This document shows, in pieces, positions 15,278-24,450 of a stretch of 64,000 nucleotides of DNA. Location: positions 1 to 64,000 of the forward strand of contig DASUWU010000163.1 of assembly GCA_036378315.1 (NCBI GenBank), given 5' to 3'. Made by a program: the position numbers and the translations under genes. The notes under the pieces were generated by a model. It was not told the DNA's origin and searched no databases. It saw nothing but the letters and a program-made list of their open reading frames with translations. The stretch is from CALAED01 sp036378315 (GTDB taxonomy: Bacteria; Actinomycetota; Actinomycetes; Streptosporangiales; Streptosporangiaceae). The stretch's first letter is position 1. Every line of letters begins with the position of its first letter.

Positions 15278-15635
15278 AGCTTTCCGCGGCCCGGCCCGGC
15301 TTGAGCGGGTCGTGGCCGACGGTCATGAGGGAGCGCCGCCACTCGTCGTCCCGCACGCCCGCCGCGGGCGGGTCGGCCGTACGCTCTGCCACGTAGTCGG
15401 CCACCCGCGCCATGACGGAGACGTCGTCGGGGGTCAGGTCGACCTTGCGCTTGCGCAGCAGCTGCACCACCTTGCCGCCGAGCTCGGGCAGCTCGAGCCC
15501 GGGATCGGCGGGCAGTGCCGTCTCGCCGGACGCGTCGGTGAGCAGCCAGGTGCGCAGCTCCTCCGAGGTCATGTTGACGGCCTGGTGGAACTCGTCCCAC
15601 ACGAGCTCGACATCGGCCTGATCGCTGCCTGTCAC
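15276..15635 (-). CDS. DUF3140 family protein
   Basis: 119 aa, soluble. The segment VWDEFHQAVNMTSEELRTWL near the N-terminus and VQLLRKRKVDLTPDDV in the middle are what I recognise as DUF3140; the C-terminus ends WRRSLMTVGHDPLK. Family members are small actinobacterial proteins often found with DUF2945-type partners. No enzyme motif is visible. ATG at 15635. Function unknown. Confidence 0.78.
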   Translation of the reverse strand: MTGSDQADVELVWDEFHQAVNMTSEELRTWLLTDASGETALPADPGLELPELGGKVVQLLRKRKVDLTPDDVSVMARVADYVAERTADPPAAGVRDDEWRRSLMTVGHDPLKPGRAAES

Positions 15636-15646
15636 TACTGTCCTCC

Positions 15647-15674
15647 GTTTCCCGCGCCGGTCCTCGGCGCGCTC
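15647..15674. repeat. 28-bp direct repeat, copy 1
   Basis: Begins GTTTCCCGCGCCGGTCCTCG and recurs exactly at 15772-15799. The 97 bases between are built of shorter variants of GCGCGCTCG and CGTTCCTCGCTCC. It lies in the gap between DUF3140 and the endonuclease-like gene. Confidence 0.85.
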
Positions 15675-15771
15675 TTGCCGCGCGCTTCCTTCCTCGCGTG
15701 CTCGCTCGTTCCTCGCTCCGCGCGCTCGTCGGTCCAGTGCGCGTCGCGCGCCTGCGGCGCGCTCGTTCGGT

Positions 15772-15799
15772 GTTTCCCGCGCCGGTCCTCGGCGCGCTC
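15772..15799. repeat. 28-bp direct repeat, copy 2
   Basis: Exact second copy, 125 bases downstream of the first and touching the stop codon of the endonuclease-like gene. Confidence 0.85.
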
Positions 15800-15800
15800 G

Positions 15801-16442
15801 TCATTTGGCGGCAGCGGTGACCTTGTCGGCGAGCTTCTTGTCGCGGGCGACGCGGGTCAGCGCCGCCGCCAGCCGGTCCAGATCACCGCGGTCGACGGTG
15901 CGGGCGAGCCGCCCCGTCGTGGTGGGCAGCCCGACGCGGCGGGCGCCGTCGATCGTCACCTTGTCGAGGTAGGGCCCCAGCCACGGCCACACCGCCTGGG
16001 CCTCGCGGCAGAAGATGTCCGCGCCGGTCGGGCCGATGCCGGGGAAGCGCCGCAGCGCCTCGCGCAGCCGGCCCGCGTCGCCGTCCGCCTCCTTGGCCAG
16101 CTTGCGCAGGTCGCCGCCGTAGTCATCGATGACCTGCTGGGCCATCCGGCCGAGCCGGGTCGAGGTGCTCTCGTCGTAGCGGACGTACCCGCCGCGGCCC
16201 AGCGCGTCCACCCGGTCCTGCCAGCTCAGCTTCGCCATCCCGGCGGCCGTGCCGCCGCCGGCGGCGAACAGCTCGCGGGCCGCGGCCACCGCGATGGAGC
16301 TGTTGATGCGGGCGCTCAGCAGGTTGGCGAGGACGAGCAGCCTGAACAGCGGCGCCGGCTGGTCCTTGAGCCTGATGCCCGCCTCCTCGGCGTAGGTCGT
16401 GCCGGCCTCGCGCAGCAGGGTGGGGACGAGTGCGTCCGCCAT
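15801..16442 (-). CDS. Endonuclease III-like HhH-GPD family protein
   Basis: 213 aa. The helix-hairpin-helix RFPGIGPTGADIFCREA (about residues 131-147) and the helical arrangement before it match HhH-GPD base-excision proteins. The C-terminal four-cysteine Fe-S cluster of true Nth is absent, as in several actinobacterial relatives annotated only as endonuclease. A DNA-repair role is likely but the damaged base is unknown. It follows the transketolase gene on the same strand by 27 bases. Confidence 0.7.
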   Translation of the reverse strand: MADALVPTLLREAGTTYAEEAGIRLKDQPAPLFRLLVLANLLSARINSSIAVAAARELFAAGGGTAAGMAKLSWQDRVDALGRGGYVRYDESTSTRLGRMAQQVIDDYGGDLRKLAKEADGDAGRLREALRRFPGIGPTGADIFCREAQAVWPWLGPYLDKVTIDGARRVGLPTTTGRLARTVDRGDLDRLAAALTRVARDKKLADKVTAAAK

Positions 16443-16469
16443 GGTGACCTCCTCCTCAGCGCGCCTGAA

Positions 16470-18320
16470 TCAACCGTTGACCAGCCGGCGCGCCGACGCT
16501 TCGATGGCCTCGGCGTCGATGCCGGCGCCCCGGAGCTGCTGGTCGCGGGTCGCCGAACCCGGCATGGACCCGACGGCCAGCTTGATCAGCCGGACGGGCG
16601 GGTCGGCGGCGCAGATGACCGACTGCACGGCCTCGCCGAGGCCGCCTTCGGGCCGGTGATCCTCGACGGTGACGATGCGGCCGGTGGTCGCGGCGGCCTC
16701 GCGCAGCGCGTCTGCGTCGATCGGCTTGACCGAGTAGGCGTCGATCACCCTCGTCGGGATGCCGTCGCCGGCCAGCTTGCCGGCCGCCAGCAGCGCCTCG
16801 TGCACGGTGATCCCCGCCGCGACGATCGTGACCCGGTCGTCGGCCGAGCCGGCCAGCGTCTTGCTGCCGCCGATCTCGAACGTCTCGTCGGGCCCGTACA
16901 GCACCTCGGTGTCGTCGCGGGTCGTGCGCAGATAGCAGACGCCGGGCCGGTCGGCCATGGCGGCGGTGAGCGCGGCGGCGCTGGTGCCGTCGCAGGGATA
17001 CAGCACCGTGCTGCCGTGGACGGCGCGCAGCGCGGCGATGTCCTCCAGACCCATCTGGGACGGACCGTCCGCGCCGATCGACACGCCCGCGTGCGAGCCG
17101 ACCAGGTTGAGGTGGACCCCGCTGATGGACGCCATCCTGATGAAGTCGTAGGCCCTGCTGAGGAAGGCCGCGAACGTGGCGGCGTAGGGCGTCCAGCCCC
17201 GTACGGACAGACCGACGGCGGCCGCGATCATCTGCTGCTCGGCGATGTAGCACTCGACGAACCGGTCGGGGTACTGCTCGGCGAACAGGCCCAGCCGGGT
17301 GGAGTCGCCCACCTCGCCGTCCAGCGCGATCACGTCGGGGCGGGCAGCGCCGAGCGCGGTCAGCGCCTGCCCGAAGGCCGTCCTCGTGGCGATCGACGAC
17401 CTCGGCTCGTACGTCGGGAGGCGCAGCCGGTCGTCGGTCGGGAAACGGTGCGGCGCGGCCGGCTCACCGTCCGGCTCGCGCACCTGGACCCGGATGTCGC
17501 GGGGGCCGCCGAGCTCGGCGATCGCCTCGTCGGCGTCCGGCAGCGGCTTGCCGTGCTTGCCCTCCGCGTCCTCGACTGACTTCACGCCGCGGCCCTTGCG
17601 CGTGCGGGCGAGGATCGCGACGGGCCGGTCGGCGTCGGCGGTCGCGCGGGCGTACGCCTCGTCGATAGCCGCGACGTCGTGCCCGTCGGTCTCGACGACG
17701 TCCCAGCCGAACGCGGCGATCCGGCGGGCGTACGCGCCCAGGTCCCACCCGTGCCTGGTCGGCCCGCGCTGGCCGAGCCGGTTCACGTCGATGATGGCGG
17801 TGAGGTTGCCGAGCCGCTCGAAGCCGGCGTACTCGAACGCCTCCCACATCGACCCTTCGGCCAGCTCGCTGTCGCCGCACAGCACCCACACCCGGTAGGG
17901 CAGGCGGTCGAACCGCCGGCCGGCCGTCGCCACCCCGGCGCCGATCGGCAGCCCCTGGCCGAGCGAGCCGGTCGCCACGTCCACCCACGGCAGCCGCGGC
18001 GTCGGGTGGCCTTCGAGCCGGCTGCCCTCGGCGCGGAACGTCGACAGCTCATCGTCGTCGATCGCGCCGGCCGCCTTGTAGACGGCGTACAGCAGCGGCG
18101 ACGCGTGCCCCTTGGAGAAGATCAGATGATCGTTTCGCGGATCGTCTGGGTGGGCGAAGTCGTAGCGCAGATGCCGCGCGATCAGCACGGCCATCAGGTC
18201 GGCCGCGGACATCGACGAGGTGGGGTGACCCGACCCCGCGGAGTCCGCCGCGCGCACCGCGTCCACCCGCAGCTGCTGGCCGAGCTCGGCCAGCGTCCTG
18301 TTGTCCATGTCGGTACCCAT
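16470..18320 (-). CDS. tkt: Transketolase (short form)
   Basis: 616 aa, the compact type rather than the roughly 660-700 aa bacterial TktA. The N-terminal domain has SGHPTSSMSAADLMAVL and the TPP motif GDSELAEGSMWEAFEYAG...DVNRLGQ. The middle domain has the catalytic glutamate in VECYIAEQQMIAAAVGLS and SHAGVSIGADGPSQM. It moves two-carbon units between sugar phosphates. ATG 18320 or ATG 18308 (MDNRT) are both possible. A second transketolase in the main pentose-phosphate operon is usual, so this could be an accessory copy. Confidence 0.88.
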   Translation of the reverse strand: MGTDMDNRTLAELGQQLRVDAVRAADSAGSGHPTSSMSAADLMAVLIARHLRYDFAHPDDPRNDHLIFSKGHASPLLYAVYKAAGAIDDDELSTFRAEGSRLEGHPTPRLPWVDVATGSLGQGLPIGAGVATAGRRFDRLPYRVWVLCGDSELAEGSMWEAFEYAGFERLGNLTAIIDVNRLGQRGPTRHGWDLGAYARRIAAFGWDVVETDGHDVAAIDEAYARATADADRPVAILARTRKGRGVKSVEDAEGKHGKPLPDADEAIAELGGPRDIRVQVREPDGEPAAPHRFPTDDRLRLPTYEPRSSIATRTAFGQALTALGAARPDVIALDGEVGDSTRLGLFAEQYPDRFVECYIAEQQMIAAAVGLSVRGWTPYAATFAAFLSRAYDFIRMASISGVHLNLVGSHAGVSIGADGPSQMGLEDIAALRAVHGSTVLYPCDGTSAAALTAAMADRPGVCYLRTTRDDTEVLYGPDETFEIGGSKTLAGSADDRVTIVAAGITVHEALLAAGKLAGDGIPTRVIDAYSVKPIDADALREAAATTGRIVTVEDHRPEGGLGEAVQSVICAADPPVRLIKLAVGSMPGSATRDQQLRGAGIDAEAIEASARRLVNG

Positions 18321-18386
18321 ACGGGCTCGCGTCCCCGCCACGCGGCACCCCAAACAAACGCCGGCGCCCGGCGAGCCGGTCAGGGC

Positions 18387-19361
18387 TCAGGGCCCGGTCT
18401 CCGACGGCGCGGGGGATCGTGGCCGGCCGGGCGCCGTCTCCCTGGCGGGCCCGCCGTCCTGGGTAGGGTCGAGGAACACGTGCCGGACGATGGGCAGCCG
18501 TTCCCGCAGCCTGCGGTCGACGTCGTCGGCCAGGTCCTCGGCGCGGTCGGCGCTGATGTCGTCGGTGAAGGCCACCTTCGCCCCCACGATGAGGTCTTCT
18601 GGACCGAGCCGCATCGTCAGGAGGTCGAGCACCCGGTCGATGCCGGACGTGGCCTCGATCTCCTCGGCGATGACGCGCTGCTCCTCGGGTGCCGCCGCCT
18701 GGCCGATGAGCATGTGCATGCTGGTGCGGCCGAGACTGTAGGCGACGGCGACGAGCAACAGGCCGATGAGGATCGACGCCCCGCCGTCCCAGACCGGCGA
18801 GCCGGTGACCAGGTGCAGCGTCAGACCCGCGGCGGCGAACACCAGCCCGATCAACGCGCTGGTGTCCTCGAACAGCGCGGTGCGTATCGTGGTGTCCGGG
18901 CTGCCCAGCGCCTGTTCGCGCAGCGAGCGGCCGCTCCGGGAGGCCTCGCGCCTGACCTGGTAGAGCGCCCTGGCCAGCGCCGAGCCCTCCCCGACGAAGG
19001 CCACCCCGAGCACGACGTAGGCGATCAGCGGACTTTCGAGCCGCGAACCCTCCCGGATGGAGAGCACGCCCTCGAAGATGGAGAACCCCGCACCGGCGAC
19101 GAAGATCCCCACGGCCGCCAGCAACGACCAGAAGTAGCGTTCCTTGCCGTACCCGAAGGGGTGCATGGGGTCGGCAGGACGGGTGCTGCGGTGCAGCGAG
19201 GTGAGCAGGAACCCCTGGTTCAGGGTGTCGGCCACCGAGTGCGCCGCCTCCGCGAGCATCGCAGCGGAGCCGACGGCGATCCCGGCGGCGAACTTGGTGA
19301 TGGCGATCGCGATGTTGGCGAGGCCGGCCACCACCACGGTGCGATGTGTCGAGCGGTTCAC
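18387..19361 (-). CDS. Cation diffusion facilitator (CDF) metal transporter
   Basis: 324 aa with about six transmembrane helices followed by a cytoplasmic domain (from about residue 215). The metal-site helix is MLAEAAHSVADTLNQ, HxxxD in TM2; FGYGKERYFWSLLAA follows. The family exports Zn, Mn or Fe in exchange for protons. GTG 19361 follows GAGGAG by about 6 bases. A strong SigB-type promoter match (GTTT-N14-GGGTAG) lies immediately upstream. The metal cannot be assigned by eye. Confidence 0.85.
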   Translation of the reverse strand: MNRSTHRTVVVAGLANIAIAITKFAAGIAVGSAAMLAEAAHSVADTLNQGFLLTSLHRSTRPADPMHPFGYGKERYFWSLLAAVGIFVAGAGFSIFEGVLSIREGSRLESPLIAYVVLGVAFVGEGSALARALYQVRREASRSGRSLREQALGSPDTTIRTALFEDTSALIGLVFAAAGLTLHLVTGSPVWDGGASILIGLLLVAVAYSLGRTSMHMLIGQAAAPEEQRVIAEEIEATSGIDRVLDLLTMRLGPEDLIVGAKVAFTDDISADRAEDLADDVDRRLRERLPIVRHVFLDPTQDGGPARETAPGRPRSPAPSETGP

Positions 19362-19371
19362 CCGCTCTCCT

Positions 19372-19395
19372 CTACCCGTGGACCCCAAGAGAAAC
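19372..19395 (-). promoter_or_regulatory. SigB-type promoter of the CDF gene
   Basis: Minus-strand GTTT, exactly 14 bases, GGGTAG. The -10-like element ends 11 bases before the GTG start and overlaps the ribosome-site region only slightly. One of the best matches in the window. Confidence 0.65.
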
Positions 19396-19488
19396 GCCTG
19401 TCCATCGCCGGGTTCGGCATGTTCAGGGGTACGCCGGGTAGGGCGTGGACCGTTGGCACCACCGTTTGAGACATGGGAGGTCATGGCA

Positions 19489-19797
19489 ATGGGTTTCGGT
19501 GCCAGTCTCGCGTTCATCGCGATCGGCGCGATCCTTGCGTTCGCGACGCGCTTCACGATTTCCGGGATTGACGTCCAGATGATCGGCTGGATCCTGATGG
19601 GCGTAGGCATCATCGGGATGATCATCACGTTCGCCTACATCAGGCCGCGCCGCCGCGCCCGGGTGGCCGAGGTGGTCGAGGAAGAGCCGGTGTACACCAC
19701 GTACCCCGACGAGCCGGCTCCGCATATCCAGACGCGGAGGGAGATCGACGAGCGGCGCACCATTCCTGGCCGCCACCTCGATGACCGGCTTGACTGA
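19489..19797 (+). CDS. DUF6458 family membrane protein
   Basis: 102 aa with two transmembrane helices (about residues 5-20 and 26-45) and a basic, then acidic, cytoplasmic tail. The start MGFGASLAFIAIGAILAF and the SGIDVQMIGWILMGVG segment are characteristic of DUF6458. ATG 19489 is 8 bases after GGGAGG, so it is preferred over ATG 19483. It overlaps the next gene by 17 bases. Function unknown; such proteins often sit among stress genes. Confidence 0.75.
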   Translation: MGFGASLAFIAIGAILAFATRFTISGIDVQMIGWILMGVGIIGMIITFAYIRPRRRARVAEVVEEEPVYTTYPDEPAPHIQTRREIDERRTIPGRHLDDRLD

Positions 19798-21268
19798 CGA
19801 GGCGGCCCGGCGCGGCCCACGGTGGTGGCGCCGGGTCGGCGTGTTCGACCAGATGCTCTTCGACGCGGTGGCCGCGGCGCGGCTGCCCGGCCTCGAGCGC
19901 GTCCTGCCGGGCCTGTCCAGAGTCGCGGACCATTCCGTTCTCTGGTGGTCGCTCGCGGGCGGGATGGCGTTCGGCGGCGGGATGCGGCTGCGCCGCGGCG
20001 CGCTGCGCGGCGCGGTCGCCATCGCGATCGCGAGCCCGCTCACCAACGCGGTCGGCAAGCAGCTGTTCCGCCGCGCCAGGCCGCGCGTCGACCTGGTGCC
20101 GCCCATGCGCATCCGCTGGCGGCTGCCCACCTCGCCGGCGTTCCCTTCCGGGCACTCGGCGTCGGCGGCCGCGTTCGCCACCGGCGTGGCGCTCGAGGCG
20201 CCCCGCTACGTGGCGCTGCCGGTCGCCGGGCTGGCCGCCGCTGTGGCGGCCTCCCGGGTGTACACGGGGGCGCACTATCCGGGTGACGTGCTGGCCGGGG
20301 CCGCCTTCGGCGCCACCGCCGGCCTGCTGACCCGGCTGGTGTGGCCGACTCGCTATCACCCGGCCGGCGCGGTGCCGGTGACCCGCCCGGGCGACCCGCA
20401 CGGCTCGGGCGCCGGCGTGGTGGCCGTCGTCAACAGCGGCGCAGGGGGCGCGGAGCCGATCGGCGACATGCTGCGCGCCGAGCTGCCCGAGGCCAAGATC
20501 GTCGAGGTCGACGAAGGGGCCGACCTCGCCGCCGCGCTCGAAGCGGCGGCCCGCGACGCGAGCGTGCTCGCCGTCGCGGGCGGTGACGGGACGGTCAACA
20601 CCGGCGCCCGGGTCGCGCTCCGGCACGGCCTGCCGCTCCTCACCATCCCGGCCGGCACGCTCGACCATTTCGCCCGCGCGCTCGGCATCGAGTCGGCGGC
20701 GGACGCCATCGCGGCGTACCGGTCGGGGAGAGTGGTTCACGTCGACGTGGGCCGCATCGTCGAACGCGGCGAGCCGGACCGCATCTTCCTCAACACCGCG
20801 ACGTTCGGCGCCTACACCCTGCTCGCCGAGCGCCGCGACCGGCTGCGCCGGCACATCGGTACGTGGCCGGCGCTCGCCGTCGCCGGCTTCCGCACGCTGC
20901 GGCACGCCGTTCCCGCCGAGGTCGTCGTCGACGGGCGGCGGCGCCGGGTGTGGGTCGGCTTCGTCGGCAACTGCAGGTACGCCTCGTGGGGCGCACTGCC
21001 CACATGGCGGTCCCGGCTCGCCGACGGGCGTCTTGACGTCCGCCTCGTCCTGGCCGGCCAGCGCGGCGGCAAGGTACGCGGGCTGGCCGGACTGCTGGTC
21101 GGCCATCTGCGGATCGTGCGGGGCTATCGCGCCTGGCGGACGTCCGCGCTGCGCCTGGAGTCAGCGACTCCGCTGTGGCTCGCCACCGACGGCGAGACCA
21201 AGCCGGTCTCCTCCCCGGTCACCATCACCAAGCATCCAGCCGCGCTCGCCGTCTTCCAGCCGGGCTGA
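19781..21268 (+). CDS. Bifunctional PAP2 phosphatase / diacylglycerol kinase-like protein
   Basis: 495 aa fusion. The N-terminal half is a PAP2-type membrane phosphatase: KQLFRRARPR, PAFPSGHSASAAAF and SRVYTGAHYPGDVLAG are its three motifs (about residues 89-175). The C-terminal half is a DAGK/sphingosine-kinase-type catalytic domain with AVAGGDGTVNTGA (about 265-277) and IPAGTLDHFARAL. It would act on lipid phosphates at the membrane. It overlaps the DUF6458 gene by 17 bases, suggesting coupling, and ends before a strong terminator. Confidence 0.88.
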   Translation: MTGLTDEAARRGPRWWRRVGVFDQMLFDAVAAARLPGLERVLPGLSRVADHSVLWWSLAGGMAFGGGMRLRRGALRGAVAIAIASPLTNAVGKQLFRRARPRVDLVPPMRIRWRLPTSPAFPSGHSASAAAFATGVALEAPRYVALPVAGLAAAVAASRVYTGAHYPGDVLAGAAFGATAGLLTRLVWPTRYHPAGAVPVTRPGDPHGSGAGVVAVVNSGAGGAEPIGDMLRAELPEAKIVEVDEGADLAAALEAAARDASVLAVAGGDGTVNTGARVALRHGLPLLTIPAGTLDHFARALGIESAADAIAAYRSGRVVHVDVGRIVERGEPDRIFLNTATFGAYTLLAERRDRLRRHIGTWPALAVAGFRTLRHAVPAEVVVDGRRRRVWVGFVGNCRYASWGALPTWRSRLADGRLDVRLVLAGQRGGKVRGLAGLLVGHLRIVRGYRAWRTSALRLESATPLWLATDGETKPVSSPVTITKHPAALAVFQPG

Positions 21269-21326
21269 TCGGCACGCCGGGCCGGGACCGGCGGGGGAGG
21301 GGAGGCGGACAGATCGAAAGGCGGCA

Positions 21327-21365
21327 GGGAAGGGCCCGCGGCGCTCGGCGCCGCGGGCCCTTCCC
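21327..21365. terminator. Strong bidirectional hairpin terminator
   Basis: A perfect 17-bp stem (GGGAAGGGCCCGCGGCG and its complement) with a 5-base loop CTCGG, between the converging PAP2/DAGK and GlsB-type genes. T-rich bases follow on the plus strand (TTCCCTCTTCCC). Confidence 0.8.
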
Positions 21366-21415
21366 TCTTCCCGTGCTTTGCTCCTGTGCGGTCGGGAGCG
21401 ATCGCGCTCGGGTGG

Positions 21416-21700
21416 TTACATCACCCGGCGCCGGCCGCGCCAGCCGCCCCGCCAACCGCCGCCGCCGCGGATGTTGGTGAGCAGCACGACGCCGACGGCC
21501 GCGATGACGATCGCGAAAATGATGGCGACGATCGTGCCGGCACCGAGCGCCGAGGCGATGACACCGCCGACGATGGCGCCGGCGATCCCGACGAGGATCG
21601 TGAGAATGATGCCGATCGGGTTGCGGCCGGGCACGATCAGCCGCGCCACGGCTCCGATGACGGCACCGATGAGGATGTACCACAGAACTGTCGTGAGCAT
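21416..21700 (-). CDS. GlsB/YeaQ/YmgE family stress-response membrane protein
   Basis: 94 aa with three hydrophobic helices. The repeated IGAVIGAVARLIVPGRNPIG and GIAGAIVGGVIAS are the transglycosylase-associated (YeaQ/YmgE) pattern; the tail is Gly/Arg-rich (GGGGWRGGWRGRRR). ATG 21700 follows GGAGGTG. Members are induced by general stress; the molecular role is unknown. Confidence 0.88.
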   Translation of the reverse strand: MLTTVLWYILIGAVIGAVARLIVPGRNPIGIILTILVGIAGAIVGGVIASALGAGTIVAIIFAIVIAAVGVVLLTNIRGGGGWRGGWRGRRRVM

Positions 21701-21904
21701 CTATCGACACCTCCTGCCAGGCCGGACTTTCCGGCCCGAGCGGGTTTGGCTCCCCATGACAGTGCCCCAGCGGCGGCGGCTAAACGCGCTTCGGCGCACG
21801 GAACGCCCGGCCGGCCGGAACCAGGGCGCCTGACCTGCGGGGCGAAGCCGCGGGCAACGGTGCTCGCGCCACCAGCGAGAAACCCGCCGCGCGGCAGCCG
21901 CCAT

Positions 21905-21928
21905 GTTTGGCGGATCCCGGCCGGGTAG
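21905..21928 (+). promoter_or_regulatory. SigB-type promoter of the F420 oxidoreductase gene
   Basis: GTTT, exactly 14 bases, GGGTAG, with the -10-like element 34 bases before GTG 21963. The rest of the 262-base gap 21701-21962 shows no gene. Confidence 0.65.
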
Positions 21929-21962
21929 CCCCTAGCAAAAGACTCGAAAGGGAGGCGCGTCG

Positions 21963-22925
21963 GTGACGACCTTCGGTTACTTTCTCGCCAGCGAGGAGCA
22001 CTCGCCCACCGAACTGGTCCGTCAGGCGCGGCTGGCCGAGCAGGCGGGTTTCGAGGCCCTGTGGATCTCCGACCACTACCATCCCTGGCTCGACGAGCAG
22101 GGCGAAAGCCCGTTCGTCTGGACGGTGATCGGCGCGCTGTCGCAGGCCACGTCGCTGCCGGTCACGACCGCGGTGACCTGCCCGCTGGTGCGCATCCACC
22201 CCGCGATCATCGCGCAGGCCGCGGCCACCGCCCAGATCATGCTGGACGGGCGGTTCCGGCTCGGGGTCGGTACGGGTGAGCCGCTCAACGAGCACATCGT
22301 GGAGTCGCGGTGGCCGCCCGCCGCGGAGCGGCTCGAGATGCTCGAGGAGGCCGTCGGGCTGATGCGGCGGCTGTGGAGCGGCGAGCTCGTCAGCCACCGC
22401 GGCGACCACTACGACGTGGACACCGCCCGCATCTACTCGCTGCCCGACCAGCCGCCGCCGGTCTACATGTCGGCCTTCGGCGGGGCGGCGGCGCGGCTGG
22501 CCGGCCGGCTCGCCGACGGCTTCATCTGCACCATGCCCGACGCCGACCTGGTCCGTACGTTCAAGACCTCCGGCGGCGAGGGCCGGCCCACCCAGGGCGC
22601 GGTCAAGGTCTGCTACGGGCCCGACCGGCAGCAGGCGATCAAGACCGTCCACCGGCTCTGGCCGAACGCGCTGATCCCGGGGGAGGCGGCGCAGCTGCTG
22701 CCGCTGCCCAGGCACTTCGCGCAGCTCGCCGAGCTGGTCACCGAGGAGATGGTCGCCGAGTCCATCCCGTGCGGCCCCGACCCGGAGACGCACGCGCGGG
22801 CGGTCAGGTCGTACATCGACGCCGGCTTCGACGAGGTGTACGTCAACCAGATCGGCCCCGACCAGCAGGCCTTCTTCGACTTCTACCGCGACGAGGTGCT
22901 GCCGCGGGTGCGCGAGCCGGGCTAG
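21963..22925 (+). CDS. F420-dependent LLM-class oxidoreductase (TIGR03557-like)
   Basis: 320 aa TIM-barrel luciferase-like protein. FGYFLASEEHSPTELVRQA at the start, EALWISDHYHPWLDEQG, TCPLVRIHPAIIAQAAAT and GVGTGEPLNEHI are hallmarks of F420-dependent glucose-6-phosphate-dehydrogenase-like enzymes. It transfers hydride between cofactor F420 and an unknown substrate in the cytoplasm. GTG 21963 follows AGGGAGG. The strong SigB-type promoter upstream suggests stress induction. A sugar porter gene follows after 69 bases. Confidence 0.85.
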   Translation: MTTFGYFLASEEHSPTELVRQARLAEQAGFEALWISDHYHPWLDEQGESPFVWTVIGALSQATSLPVTTAVTCPLVRIHPAIIAQAAATAQIMLDGRFRLGVGTGEPLNEHIVESRWPPAAERLEMLEEAVGLMRRLWSGELVSHRGDHYDVDTARIYSLPDQPPPVYMSAFGGAAARLAGRLADGFICTMPDADLVRTFKTSGGEGRPTQGAVKVCYGPDRQQAIKTVHRLWPNALIPGEAAQLLPLPRHFAQLAELVTEEMVAESIPCGPDPETHARAVRSYIDAGFDEVYVNQIGPDQQAFFDFYRDEVLPRVREPG

Positions 22926-22994
22926 GGCCTCCGGATCGGCCCGGCCCGATCGCGCCGGCCACCGGCTCCCCGACTCCGGCTCTGAGGAGGAAAC

Positions 22995-24368
22995 GTGTCA
23001 AGCTACGTCGACGAGGTCAAGAAGAACCCCTTTGTGCTGCGGATTTCGCTGCTGGCGGCGCTGGGCGGGTTGCTGTTCGGGTACGACACCGGGGTCATCT
23101 CCGGCGCGCTGCTGTACATCAGGAAGGACCTGGACGCCGGGCCCGTGGTGCAGTCGTGGATCGTCGCCGGGCTGCTCATCGGCGCGATGCTCGGCGCGCT
23201 CGGCGGCGGCTGGCTGGCCGACCGGATCAGCCGGCGCTGGACGATGCTCGCCGCCGGCCTCGTCTATGTCGTGGGCGCCGTGGGCGCCGCGTTCGCGCAG
23301 AACTCCGGCCAGCTCATCGCCGCGCGCGGGGTGATAGGGCTGGCCGTCGGCGCCGCATCGGCCGTGGTGCCGATGTACATCGCCGAGCACACGCCGCCGC
23401 GCATCCGCGGCGGCACGGTCTCCTACAACCAGTTGATGATCACTCTCGGCATCCTCGTCGCCTATCTCGTCGACTTCGCGCTGCGGAACGTCGACTCGGG
23501 CTGGCGGTGGATGCTCGGCATCGGCGCCGTGCCCGGCGTGATCTTGGTGGTCAGCATGCTGTTCGTGCCGTACACGCCGCGTTGGCTGATGCAGCAGGGC
23601 CGGCGCGATGACGCCCGGCGGGTGTTGGCGTCCAGCCGGCGGGGGAACGACGTGGACGCCGAGCTCGCGGAGATCGAGACCGTGGTGGCGAGGGAACGGC
23701 GGTCGCGGCTGGCCGACCTGTTCCGGCCGCGGCTGCGGCCGATGCTGGTGGTCGGCGTGGGGATGGCCGTGGCGCAGCAGGCGGTCGGGGTGAACACGGT
23801 GGTGTACTTCTCCCCGACGATCCTCACGTACACGGGGCTGAAGGCCAACGACGCGATCGCCCAGGCGCTCACCGTCGGGATCACCAACGTGGTGTTCACG
23901 ATCGTGGCCGTCCTGCTGCTCGACCGCGTGGGCCGGCGCGCCCTGCTGTTCGTCGGTACGACCGGGCTGGCCGTCTCGCTGTTCGTGCTCGGCGCGTTCT
24001 TCGCGCTCGACTGGCAGCACGCCGCGCCGTGGGTGGCGCTGGTGTCGCTCATCGTCTTCATCGCCTCGTTCGCCATCGGTCTCGGACCGGTGTTCTGGCT
24101 GATGATCTCGGAGATCTTCCCGCTCGCGGTGCGCGGCCGGGCGATGGCGGTGTGCAGCCTGGCGAACTGGGCGGCGAACTTCCTCGTGTCGTACTACTTC
24201 CTCCAGCTCATCGGCGCGATCGGCCGGACCTGGACGTTCTGGCTGTACGCCGCGCTCGCCGTGGTCTCGATCCTGTTCTTCGCCGCGCGGGTGCCCGAGA
24301 CGCGGGGCCGCAGCCTGGAGGAGATCGAACGCGAGCTCTCGCCGCACGCGCGTGGGGCCGGGGTTTAG
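22995..24368 (+). CDS. Sugar porter family MFS transporter
   Basis: 457 aa, 12 predicted helices. Family signatures are present: GGLLFGYDTGVISGALLYI (TM1), DRISRRWTM, PRWLMQQGRRDDARRVL after TM6, DRVGRRALL, and the C-terminal PETRGRSLEEIE. It probably imports a sugar or polyol with protons. GTG 22995 follows GAGGAGG by 4 bases. The substrate cannot be predicted by eye. Confidence 0.9.
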   Translation: MSSYVDEVKKNPFVLRISLLAALGGLLFGYDTGVISGALLYIRKDLDAGPVVQSWIVAGLLIGAMLGALGGGWLADRISRRWTMLAAGLVYVVGAVGAAFAQNSGQLIAARGVIGLAVGAASAVVPMYIAEHTPPRIRGGTVSYNQLMITLGILVAYLVDFALRNVDSGWRWMLGIGAVPGVILVVSMLFVPYTPRWLMQQGRRDDARRVLASSRRGNDVDAELAEIETVVARERRSRLADLFRPRLRPMLVVGVGMAVAQQAVGVNTVVYFSPTILTYTGLKANDAIAQALTVGITNVVFTIVAVLLLDRVGRRALLFVGTTGLAVSLFVLGAFFALDWQHAAPWVALVSLIVFIASFAIGLGPVFWLMISEIFPLAVRGRAMAVCSLANWAANFLVSYYFLQLIGAIGRTWTFWLYAALAVVSILFFAARVPETRGRSLEEIERELSPHARGAGV

Positions 24369-24450
24369 GCCTGCCTATCGAGGAGAGTGGACAGCTGAGG
24401 AAGCGACGGGAACCCCTGCCCTGCTTCGCTTCGTGCGGGAGGACGTGCCG

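Noticed and set aside
19426..19441. A SigB-type promoter for the DUF6458 gene (GGGGTAC and GGGTAG are both present)
   Set aside because: No GNNT element of the GTTT/GGTT/GAAT type lies 14-16 bases upstream of either -10-like element, so the match is incomplete.
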